The notes below the pieces were generated by a model. It saw nothing but the letters and a program-made list of their open reading frames with translations, did no database searches and had not been told where the DNA came from. A DNA stretch of 64,000 bases from the NCBI GenBank assembly GCA_027422505.1, contig JAPQWV010001396.1:1-64000 (forward strand), written 5' to 3'. Of this stretch, positions 45,802-56,470 are shown piece after piece (the stretch's first letter is position 1; each line of letters begins with the position of its first letter). A program made the translations under genes and the position numbers. The DNA is from Craterostigma plantagineum (lineage: Eukaryota > Streptophyta > Magnoliopsida > Lamiales > Linderniaceae).

Positions 45802-47979
45802 ATGAGCTTTCCTACTTCTTATCCTTTCAGTTGGATTAATACCCTGCATACAACCACATCTATGACAGCAACCTGTACCTCAGTGTACCGGACACCAATT
45901 TCAACTCGATCTGACCACCTTTTGGTGTCCAGACGAGATCATAGTGTCCATAATACAAGGCCACGCGCTCACGGTGACGGCATCAATGCGATGGTTTATC
46001 TCCAGCAGACTTGGGGAAGAATAAAGAGTCTCGTAGTTGAAGGCACCTATCGATTCACCATGGTACTCGAGACGAGACACATCAGCTTCAGAAAGGATGA
46101 TTTTGGCATCGTCTTAGACCTACCTTCAGCCCCAACTATGACCCTCAGCTTACGGATGCAGAGATGGTGCGTGACTTTCTCCAAATGGAACACCATCCAC
46201 CGCTCTCCATCGCACAAGTACAGAGCATTACTGCATCCATGGAAGACGCTTTTTCGTATTATTAATAAGTGTCTATTGCCAAAGCACGCTGGTTTGATAA
46301 AGGCAACGACAACATTCTCCGCATCTTCCATGGAATTGCGTTCTCCCGAAACTACGACTTCGCCTAACTATTTGGAATGACCTTGCAGAACCGATCAGAC
46401 AAATGGAGAACAAGCGCTTGAAGAATGTCCCTTAGGCCCGTTAGTTCCATGTGATCATTTCCCAACTCGTGGAGCTCACGAGAACATTCCTCGAGCCTCT
46501 AGGTGGAATCTACCAACCACCCCGGCTAAAATTCTTCCACAACCCCAAGCTCATGGATCTCAGCACCCGTCGATGCCGATCTCTTTCGAGCTGCTCTATC
46601 TCGCCACCCCCATGGGAGACGCCTACAGACTCTACTGTCGGGAAAATCATCTTATGGTATAGATGATTCGAGGGCCCCCGATAGACTTTGCAGGGAGCCC
46701 TAAACAACAATACCACAACCCTGAGGCCGAGTTGATAGTGGTCCACGAGCTTGAACAAGAGCCTCCAACTCAAGAAGCTCAACTACCTGACCAGATGCCA
46801 TGTTGATTGATACAGTGGCACAAGAGTTGGAACTCGAGGCTCCACAACAAGCACTCGAAGAAAAAGATCCAATTATTTTAGAAGTGCTTCAGGAACCAAT
46901 TGAGGAGGTTCCTACCAACGAAGCACCGCTTGAGGCGGAAATAGGGCCCAGCTCACTTCGAGAGTCTCAATCGACAGCACAAGCCCATGAGGAGGCAACA
47001 CGTGATCCGTCTCGTCATACGGCTACCCCGTCAAACACCGAGTCAGACGAGGAAATTCGTCTCATAAGACGGCCTCCCACACGAAATATCGCATCAGACG
47101 AGCCTGTCTTAGAAGCTGACGCGACTACGTCAGAATTGACACTGGTTATCACTCCAAGGGCTACGGATCTTTCATTGCTCAATCTTGAGCTGCAGTCAGA
47201 CCCCTCTGCGTCCGTCGTGGCTGAGGTTCAGACAGCGCCTACTACCGGCCATGACCTCCAAAGGTCTGATAAGCAAGTTCAGTCACAGATTACAACAACA
47301 CCCTTAGATGCAAATCTTGTAGATTCAGATCGAGGATTAGCTGGAAGTCTCGACCCGTCATAACCTCAAGTGACAACGAGCCAACCCACTGAGACGATCA
47401 TCACTCAAGGGTTGTTAACAGGCGACATCCTGGTCCATCAAAATCGGAGGCGTTTGTCCCGTTTGTGATTGAAGCGAAGTTCCAAACAGCCCTCTCTGTA
47501 GCCATCAAATCCCTTGAAGAAAAAATGATGGAGAGAGTGCTAGTAGCCATCGAGACGTCCCGCCTTGACACCGGGAAAGCACACAATCTCAGAGGGCCCT
47601 TCATCACCAACAAACCTCACACCCCCACAACCCACACCCACCGACCCTCTCATATACTCATCCATTCTCATCAACCCATACACCATACCCATCACCGAAC
47701 TCCATGATATTCTACTCGCCCGCCTCATAGGCCTTCTCACCAAGATGCTTTAGGAAGAATCACTCTACAGGCGTCTGGTGGATCATCCTGAGCCTCCTAC
47801 TCAATCCTGTCGAAGCCAAAGCTCCCCTCTAGATGCCGACATGATGACCCTGATTCATCAGGATCGTCATGAGGGGGAGAAGAGGCCTAGGACATATTCG
47901 AGTGGCCAAGGACAAGGTTCGGGCGCGATGCAGACAGGCACTGGAGTCGCTGAAACCTCACGACCCACTACCCGCTCAC
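45802..47979 (+). pseudogene. Extra ORF of S4, first two thirds
   Basis: From the ATG at 45802 (position equivalent to 20008 in S1), frames give the globular domain in pieces: VYLQQTWGRIKSLVVEGTY, RHISFRKDDFGIVLDLP, HPWKTLFRIINKCLLPKHAG, then YQPPRLKFFHNPKLMDL. A long acidic linker follows in one frame from 46800 (DTVAQELELEAPQQALEEKD; HTATPSNTESDEEI). Next are the amphipathic helix (SLEEKMMERVLVAIETSRLD), the INPYTIPITELHD box and the basic HEGEKRPR motif near 47875. Copia C interrupts it at 47985, and it continues at 56034. Frameshifts are frequent, so it is a dead copy. The acidic linker frame (187 residues) is the best-preserved part. Confidence 0.78.
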
Positions 47980-47984
47980 AAACC

Positions 47985-49352
47985 TGTTAGGAATATGCCC
48001 TCGAATGCTAAACGAGGATTAGATTGAATAGGGCATTAGATTGTTTATTATTCGACCTTTTGTGTAATAAGATATTTCCGTGTGTTTGATGAAAGGCATT
48101 ATCGTTTATTGGATTCACAGTCTCGCACGAGATAAGTGTCCTATGAGGACGACGACGGGAAATTACGAAATCCTAAGCCAAGGTATTCAACTAACTCATG
48201 TAGACATGGAGGGTAGTTTGGTAATTTGCCTTGTCTCCGTTTTATCATAGAATCGAGTTTAGTGAGTTTGACATATACCATGGCTCTCACTCGATTGGGA
48301 CACAGCTGAAGGGTTTATACGTAGCACTATTATCTATAGTGAGGCTCTGGAATAAAGACTGGATCGAAATTCGCACTCGAATCAGGTTACGGTCCGGTAC
48401 TGAGGGATTGGCTAAGTAACTACCGGACTCTTGGATTCCTTGCTTGCCAATTGAGTCGAACCTAGATAGTTGGGCTTAAAAGGATTATCAAAGTGTACTG
48501 ATAAGGAGAGAAAGTGTTTTAAGCATAACGGGCCTTGGGCCGTTCACCACGCCTTAATGGGCCTCGGGCCATTTATTGGATCAAAACTGGACTTCTTATG
48601 AAACTAACTTTAAGACTTGGGCTAGGGCCAAGTGCTTAATGGGCTTGAGGATAAAATTGGATTTCACCTTAAGCTAATTTCGAAATATGCCTTTGAGGGT
48701 ATTTTCGAAATCATATTTGATATAAGTAAATATGGAATAAAATATTGGAATATTTATTTAAATTTCGAAATTAATCTAGGATTAAGTTTGAATTTTAATC
48801 ATATTTAAAATATACTTAGTTGACTTAGTATTTAAGTTAGTTTTCTGATAATAGCAAGTTTCCTTAAGTTTGGACTTGGAATTCAAAAGAGAGTAAGATT
48901 TGGCAAAAATCTTTCACACTTTAAGGACTTAGAAAAAAAAACCAAGCCTTTAAATAGGCAAAAATTTCGTGCTCCATAGGGAGAGAAAAGAAGTGATTTT
49001 TGAAATCAACACAAGGCAAAAAACAAACACACCGAACGCACACACGTTTCTCCCCACTCGACCGCTCGGTTCTCTCTAGCCATCTTTAAGAACTGATTCT
49101 GTGGTACACTGCGAGGTCGGCGTGACGTTCTAGTGCCATCCACCCACAATCGACGAAGTCTTGAAGAAAAGGACGAGGCGCTGCCACTCGCATCAATTGG
49201 TAATTCTCAACGGGTTGGACCCGCCCTATTACGTGACTATGTTGTTACTATTCTGATTCGAGCAACGAGGGCAATCGGCGAACCTGGAAGGACTTTGTTC
49301 CGCACTGTACCCGGGGACGTGGAGTCTCCGGGAGACACCAGGTAACTCAACA
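47985..49352 (+). repeat. 5' LTR of copia C, with a deletion
   Basis: It is 1,368 bp against 1,893 bp for the 3' copy. The missing part lies after the tip (join at GGATTCACAGTCTCGCACG, about 48110). It ends GGTAACTCAACA, followed by a decayed primer site, TGTATCAGAGAC (49354-49365). Confidence 0.88.
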
Positions 49353-51044
49353 GTGTATCAGAGACAGGTTCTCGTGATCAGAATCATAACGTGTTTAAAT
49401 TGAAATGAGGCGCGTGGGAGACGATCGAAAAGCCAACGCGGTTTGACCAGGCGTGGGGCTGATTGATGTATCATTGCCATCCCACGACCACCACCTCGTG
49501 CGGCGTGGCCGACAAGGTAGCCACTGACTAGACCGGAATGTGGGCAGCCATGGGCAGCGGCACAATCCGGCGCGGCTGTGCATTGTGCGCGGCTGTGCGC
49601 TCGTACCATCGGGCTGCTCTGAGCAGGCCCGATCAGTCGTGACCTCTAGGTCCGGCACTGGCCATGGTGGCTCCAGCGCCGTTCCAAGGTGGTGCCGCCG
49701 CGCCGAGCGGTAGCGACTTCAACAGACAGCCACGGTAAAATTCTGTGCGGGCTGAAACGCGTGGTTGCGCGTGGCCCATCGCCGCCGCCACCGGAGGTTC
49801 CGGGTTTGGCCGGGCCCCATGCTGGTGGCATGTGTCGACGTGGTTCTTCGGTGTATTCTGACGGCTGAGCAATTTGAATCGCGACAGCTGCGTTAGGGCT
49901 TCACTCTCAAAGCCTTCAACGGGCCTTTTAATGGACTAGGCCCGTTTAACGCCCAATTTTCGTTTCATTTAAAATCAGTAATTGTCAACGTGCCCGTTAT
50001 GAATGTGATTTAAGGTGCACTTGCGGGGTTTAGGAATTTGGTTCCGGGCATTGGTGCAGGGTTACGTCCCCCTGGGTGTATTTATGGGTTGTCCGAGACT
50101 TATGATCCCTCTGTGTTGTAGTTTACTTGTTTATTAGATTAGACTTAAATACAAACACGAGGGCCATTAAACGGCAACCCTCTCGGCGGTGACAAGGCAG
50201 TGGACGTTCGATGACTTTGAGGCCGTTCGAGTGCCGAATGACGTTTGACGGCTTCAAGACCCGTGCGACGACCCAAGGTCTTTTGCGCATGTTTTAGGAT
50301 AGACTAGAAATAACCCGCTTGTGTTGCCTTGTAGTTATTTTCTATGGTTAATTTACTACCTACGTGCGTGTGTGTTTTTGAAATGATATGCATGTTCTAT
50401 ATTTCCAACTATTCTTTGTGTGTGTGAAATATTGCTCTTACGTGAGATGGTTTATTCTCCGTTTGATAAATACTAAGTGGGTAAGGGAATTAGATTCATG
50501 GCTTCTATCATGCTTGAATTGTCTAGCACTGGGGAGTTTTGCGATTTGCTCCGAGTAAGTTGGCATCGTATATCCCGCCCCATTGTTAGCATCTCGACTG
50601 CGTCTTGGATGCCGCTCGTCTTACCAGTCCGCCCCCCACGAAGCATAGGCACCAAGTCGCAATACATTCTTTGCGATTTGAGCATAAGTTGATAGGTCAC
50701 ACTTAGGCAGTTATACCCATAAGAAAGGTTAGCTGTGAGGGTCAATGACTGAGACAAAGATAGTTGAAACTCTTATTGGATAAGTTCGCGTTTGACATGA
50801 CTCGATATGATTAGATGAGCCAAATATTGCATTAAAGGCTAAGGCGAGTGCAGTCAGTCGGGGACATCAACTCCACTATGAAACTATCAACGCGTTTTCT
50901 GAAACTCTTCTCGGGAGGATAGTGTTTTCTAGAAAAATAGTGGAGTCAAGCAGAATGAAAGTCTTGTTTGCGCTTGAAGAATGATAAGATAAAACTAATT
51001 AGATCTTATTTCTGCAGCTTTACGTTTCTTTCGATTTACTAGCG
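49353..51044 (+). other. Decayed primer site and long leader of copia C
   Basis: About 1.7 kb without a supported gene. 49390-49880 is GC-rich, like the same part of copia B. The block ACTAAGTGGGTAAGGG at 50470 and the following CTTCTATCATGCTTGA are shared with copia A and B. Confidence 0.72.
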
Positions 51045-52282
51045 ATGACGAACATTATCACTATGCTGCTTGAGAGAAATTTTTTGGTGGGACCAAACTA
51101 CGTGGACGACTCCGTAACCTGAGGATAGTCCTAGGTATTGAGTTGTTAACTTATGTCCTCGACTTCCCCGTACCGCAAGTCCAATGGGCTGATGCGAGTG
51201 ATGAAGATCAGGTTGTGTATGCCAAGTGGCAGATTGACGAGCCAAGGTCAAGTGCTATATACTTCTTTCCATGAGCATGAGTTGCAGCGCACTCACCCGA
51301 AAATGAAAGTGGGCGCCATTTTGCTTCATTTTAAAGAGCTTTTTGGCGAACATTCCAGGAGTCTCGCAATTCCCTTACCGAACAACTATTCATTGCAAAA
51401 TGGCTGAGGGTAGTGACGTCGGAGAGCATGTGCTCAAGATGATCGATTGGATCGAAAGACTCGAGGCACTGGACATTATCATGGATAATGAGCTCCTGAA
51501 CGATCTGATACTTCAGTCATCCCACCTTCCTTCAATTCATTCATTGTTAACTTTAATCTGAACAAGGCAGGTGACGTTGGCTGGGTTGATGAACCAGTTG
51601 TCAGCGGCTCAAACTCAGATGAAGAAGGTGAAAGGAAAGGAAGTTGTTCTTGTCGCGAATGCTAAGACTCGAGGGTCGAGTAGAAAGAAAAAGTCGGGAC
51701 AAGCCCACTAAGCCCAGAGGACGAATTTCGAAAGGCAAGGCCAAGAAGAATGTGTTCAAATGCGCAAGCCACGGACAAATGCCTTCACTGCAATGACCTT
51801 GGCCATGGAAGCGGGATTGCCCAAAGCTAGCCGCCTCAGGTAAAGAACTTTACGCTTAGAAACTAATTGTTCTATGACAGTATGTTCCGCTTCGTGGATC
51901 TTAGCTCGGGAGCTAGGCTCATATTTGTGTTTCGAACCAGGGTCTGAAATGAAGTAGGAAGCTGGCAGACCGCGAGATCATGATCAATATAGGAAGCGAA
52001 CATGGTGTACCGGCGACCCACATTGGACAAGAACTCTCGTTTTATCTTCTAGACATAGTTTACTGCTTTCCGATGTATAGTTTTGTCAAAGGGGCTTAAG
52101 AATATTGTTTCTATTCCCGTATTGAGCGGAAATGGTTACGAGTTCCGTTTTAGTAATAATATATGCAATATTTATTTTGGAAATAATTGTTGTCGGAAGT
52201 ATAAGTTTTACTGAACGGATTATATTATCTAAATGTCGAAGATAAAACAAAAACTGTGAATACAATCACCAACAAATGAAAA
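51045..52282 (+). pseudogene. Copia C Gag and protease remnants
   Basis: The Gag start at 51045 (MTNIITMLLERN-like) matches copia B, but indels occur about every 60-150 bases. Recognisable blocks are HVLKMIDWIERLEALDIIMD (51427), the Lys-rich RKKK stretch, and a broken zinc knuckle (CLHCNDLGH, about 51780). After 51870 the degraded protease region follows (SRKLADREIMINIGSEHGVP). The catalytic Asp-Thr/Ser-Gly box is not recognisable. Confidence 0.85.
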
Positions 52283-53030
52283 TTGGAGTCGAACTCGAGA
52301 CTGCTGTGGCATCTTCGACTCGGTCACGCTGGAGAACAGAAGATTCTCGAGTTGGAGAAAACCGGCACTATAAAGCCGCTTGGGTCTGATCCCTCTCCGA
52401 CTTGCGAATCTTGTATCCTTGGAAAGATGACCAAAGTCGCCCTTCACAGGACTTCTACGAGAGCCACAGAACTTCTTGGTTTGATCCACACGGATGTTTG
52501 CAGACCGTCGGTGGTAGCGGCTCGCGGTAACTTCCACTATTTTGTTACGTTCACTAGTTCACTCTCGCTTCGGCAAGGTGTATCTCATGAAGCACAAGTC
52601 TCATACTTTTGAATGTTCAAAGAGTACAATGTTTGGTGGAAGATCAGACTGAAAAGAGCATTAAAGCCGTTCGATCAGATCGAGACAGCGAGTACATGAG
52701 CCTTGAGTTTGACGAGTTCTTGAAAGAGAACGGGATCATTTAACAGATGAACATGCCTGAACACCACAGTGAACGGTGTGTCCGAACACAGAAATCGAAC
52801 TCTGTTAGATAAGGTTCGATCTATGCTGAGCTATACAGACCTGCCCATATCGTTGTGGGGTCATGCCCTGTTGACAGCGACACACCTTCTGAATAGATGT
52901 CCTACAAAGTCTGTCGATCGTATTCTGTATCAGATATGGACAGGGCGAAAACCGAGCTTGAATCACATTAGAATTTGGGGTTGCCCCGCATTTGTGAAAA
53001 AGCCAAAGACAGATAAACTGGACTTAAAAC
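52283..53030 (+). pseudogene. Copia C pre-integrase and integrase remnant
   Basis: One open frame gives the HHCC domain (LLWHLRLGHAGEQKILELEK; CESCILGKMTK) and the start of the catalytic core (LLGLIHTDVCRP, with the first Asp). After a shift, SEYMSLEFDEFLKENGII and LNRCPTKSVDRILYQIWTGR, PSLNHIRIWGCPAF follow. The second Asp position is in decayed sequence. At about 53025 the frame runs from DKLDL into RT sequence, which marks a deletion of the integrase tail and RT front. Confidence 0.9.
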
Positions 53031-54130
53031 AAGCCTCCAGAAGCTCGAATCTTGGGTTCATGAAGTGGTCAAGGGGCACGGATTCTTGAAGAACGAAGAC
53101 GAACCTGGCGTCAACAAGAAAAGCTGTGGGAGCAAAATATCTTTCCTCGTATTGTACGTGGACGACATCTTTTGATAGGAAATGATATTGCAATGCTCTC
53201 GATGGTGAAAGCGTGGCGTTAAACCGAATTCTCGATGAAAGACATGGGAGAAGCTACGTACATCTAGGTATTAGCCTTTATAGAGATTGAGCGAATCTTA
53301 TGTTGGGACTCTCCAGGCTCTTTACTTATAGAAGGTCCTGAAGCGATATAATATGGACAACTTTAAGAAAGGGTTCCTGCCTATACGACATGGGATTCAC
53401 CTTTCCATGGCAATGAGCCTCAAATTGAGTTGAAGCGGAAAGACATGAATGGAATCCCTTATGCATCCGCAGTGGGTAGCTTGATGTAAGTGATGCTTTG
53501 CACGCGACCTGACTTGGCGTACGCTGTGAGCATAGTCAATCGGTTTCAGCCTGACCTTGGTAAGGAATATTGGACAGCAGTCAAGAGTATCCTCAAGTAC
53601 CTCATACGGGCTAAGGATATGATGCTGGTCTATGGTAATGGAGAATTGGAAGTGGAAGGGTATACGGATTCGGATTTCCAGTCTGACAGACGACCGAAAA
53701 TACATTCGTCTTTACGCTCAACGGTGGAGCAGTGTCTTGGAAAAGTTCCAATAGAGCACTACTGCATATTCCACCTGCGAAGCAGAGTGTATAGCGGCCT
53801 CAGAGGCAGCTAAGGAAGGTGTTTGGATGAGAAAGTTCTTGGAAGAACTTGGTGTCGTTTCCATAGCAGATAGGCCATTGCCATTGTGGTGTGACAATAC
53901 TGGCGCTATTGCTCAGGCAAAAGAACAGAGATCTCACAGCATGTCCAAACATACATAAATAAAGTACCACGTGTTACGTGGATTCGCTGAGAATGGTTAC
54001 ATAGCCGTGCAGAAGATTGCAACACGGAAAACATGGTCGACTCGTTCACCAAGCCTCTATCACATGTAGTGATGGCTAGACATCTCGAAAAGATGGGTAT
54101 TAGATACTGCAGCAAATGACATTGAGTGCA
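53031..54130 (+). pseudogene. Copia C RT/RNase H remnant
   Basis: RT is reduced to its middle: ASRSSNLGFMKWS, then VLYVDDIF near 53150 with frame changes on both sides. RNase H follows with MMLCTRPDLAYAVSIVNRFQ, GNGELEVEGYTDSDFQSD, WMRKFLEELGVVSIADRPL-like sequence, WCDNTGAIAQAKEQ and DSFTKPLS. It is closely similar to copia B at 29330 and 40128. A polypurine tract AGTGGGAGAT lies at 54131-54140. Confidence 0.9.
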
Positions 54131-54140
54131 AGTGGGAGAT

Positions 54141-56033
54141 TGTTAGGAATATGCCCCCAAATGCTATATGAGGATAAGATTGTATAGGGCATTGGATTGT
54201 TTATCGTTCGACGTTTTTGTGTAATAAGACATTTAAGTGTGTATAATGAAAGGCATTGTTCGTTTATGGATATAAGAGTTCTTTACTTAGCATCCGGTAA
54301 AGTAATAAATGAACAAATCCAAATGTGTTGTGTTGAGTCACTGTTCGCGATGGACACGAGAGAGGAAGGCACCAGTGAACTCTTAACCTCGAACATTAAA
54401 AGTCCGTAAGCCTGAGGCTACAGTTGGTGCTGGATAACAGATCACGGCTTATTTGTCGATGACCTATCGTGTGCAAGATATCCTACATGGAAGCGGAGGT
54501 CATGACTTGTGATACGAATCGAATCAGGGATTGAATCGTTTCATGGACACTAACTAACGGGTTCGTACGGTCGAAACATGGCTTATTACTCAAGAAGTGT
54601 CAATGACCAACCACAACACTATAGTAGTCTACGTGAACCTTAGACCGAAAAGGGCATGACAGAGTGACTTTGAAGTCTCGACTGTCACTGGTTCCCCTCG
54701 ACCCGATTTGCTGTTGCATGAGTCAGCGGACCAGATGCGGTCTTGATAACGATTTGCGATTGCTGGGCTTAGATCGCCGAGTACGGATTCACTGTCTCGC
54801 ACGAGATATAAGTGTCCTATGAGGACTACGATGGAAAATTACGAAATCCTTGGCCAAGGTTTTCAACTAACTCATGTTAGACATGGAGGGTAGTTTGGCA
54901 ATTTGCCTAGTCTCCGTTTTATCATAGAATCGAGTTTAGTGGGTTTGACATAGACCATGGCTCTCACTCGATTGGGACACAGCTGAAGGGTTTATACGTA
55001 GCACTATTATCTATAGTGAGGTTCTGGAATAAAGACTGGGTCGAAATTCACACTCGAATCGGGTTACGATCCGGTATTGCGGGATTGGCTAGGTAACTAG
55101 CGGACTCTTGGATTCCTCCCTTGCTGATGAGTCGAACCTAGAGAGTCAGGCTTAAAAAGTATCATCAAAGTGTACTGATAATGAGAGAAAGTGTTTTTGG
55201 GCTTAACGGGCCTTGGGCCGCTGGGCCACGCCTTAATGGGCCTCGGGCCATTTATTTGATCTAAGTTGGACTTCTTATGAAACTAACTTTAAGACTTGGG
55301 CTTGGCCAAGTGCTTAATGGCTTGAGGATAAAATTGGATTTCACCTTAGGCTAATTTCGAAATATGCCTTTGAGGGTGATTTCGGAATTTGCATATTTGA
55401 TATAAATAAATATGGAATAAAATATTTGGAATATTATTTATTTAAATTTCGAAATTAATCTAGGATTAAGTTTCGAATTTATACCATATTTAATATACTT
55501 AGTTTGACTTGGTATTTAAGTTAGTTTCTAATAATAACAAGTTTCATTAAGTTTGGATTTGGAATTCAAATGAGAGTAAGATTTGGCAAAAATCTCTCAC
55601 ACTTTAAGGACTTAGAAATCGAAATCCAAACCTTTTAAATAGGCTGAAATTTCGTGTTCCGTAGGAGAGAAAAGAAGTGATTTTCGAAATCAACACAAGG
55701 CAAAAGCACACACACCGAACGCACACACGTTTCTCCCACGCGACGGCTCGGTTCTCTCTAGCCATCTTTAGAGAACTGATTCTGTGATACACTGCAAGGT
55801 CAGCGTGACGATCTAGTGCCATCCACCACCATCGACGAAGTATTGAAGAAAAGGACGAGGAGCTGCCACTCGCTTCAACTGCTAAATCTCTACGGGTTTG
55901 ACCCGCCCTATTACGTGTCTATGTATTACTATTCTGATCCGAGCAACGAGAGACATTGTGCGAACCGAAAACTTTTTCTTCAGCACCGTACCCGGGGACG
56001 TGGCGTCTCCGGGAGACACTGGGTAACTCAATA
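54141..56033 (+). repeat. 3' LTR of copia C
   Basis: TGTTAGGAATATGCCCCC...GGTAACTCAATA, 1,893 bp, is the most complete LTR of the B/C subfamily here. It aligns with 22590-24391 throughout. Confidence 0.92.
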
Positions 56034-56470
56034 AAACCCAAACCCAAACACCACCACCATGCACCGCACCACCCAAACTCTAACCCAAATGGAACCACCA
56101 ACCTTCAACCTAAGAAGCCTCCACTCACACTACCAACAACCTTCGCAAGCCCCTTGCTCACACTAGCCCAAATGCCGCAATGCTCGTGTCCTTGGTAGTA
56201 ACTCAAGGATTTATTAGCTCGAGCGCTCCAGACCAGTGGGAATTGGAGTCAACCCACCGAGTTCCTGTGACAAATACATACTCGAAGAAAAGTGGATGAC
56301 CCACAATATGCCCGATAAAGCTCAAAGACAGAGACTCAAGGATGTTTGACACTTCTTACAACAAGCTTCGGTTGACCTAGTCTTGATAGAAGACGAAGAA
56401 CTTCAGGAAGGTGAAGATCATGAGCAAGTTCCCCGAGGCTTCCAGGTTGATTGCTTAAGGGGGAGCGTCT
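56034..56470 (+). pseudogene. Extra ORF of S4, continuation after copia C
   Basis: The frame interrupted at 47984 resumes with Pro/His-rich sequence and then KWMTHNMPDKAQRQRLKDV and HFLQQASVDLVLIEDEELQE, matching WMTHSMPEEHQRQRLQDV and HFLQQASVDLV of the S2 copy. A stop interrupts it (GATGTTTGACAC, 56341). After VPRGFQVDC the similarity to S2 is lost and a polypurine-like AAGGGGGAG follows at 56457, so the C-terminal third is missing. Confidence 0.85.

Larger units (their letters stand above)
47985..56033 (+). mobile_element. Copia C: Ty1/copia element inserted in the S4 extra ORF
   Basis: It starts TGTTAGGAATATG and ends GGTAACTCAATA, flanked by AAACC (47980-47984 and 56034-56038). It is the closest relative of copia B. 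It retains both LTRs, a degenerate primer site, leader, gag, protease region, HHCC/integrase beginning, a short RT part and RNase H, all heavily mutated. Part of integrase and most of RT are deleted. Confidence 0.92.

Noticed and set aside
49395..49872. Minus-strand open frames in the copia C leader
   Set aside because: They are GC-rich leader DNA without conserved coding content in copia B.
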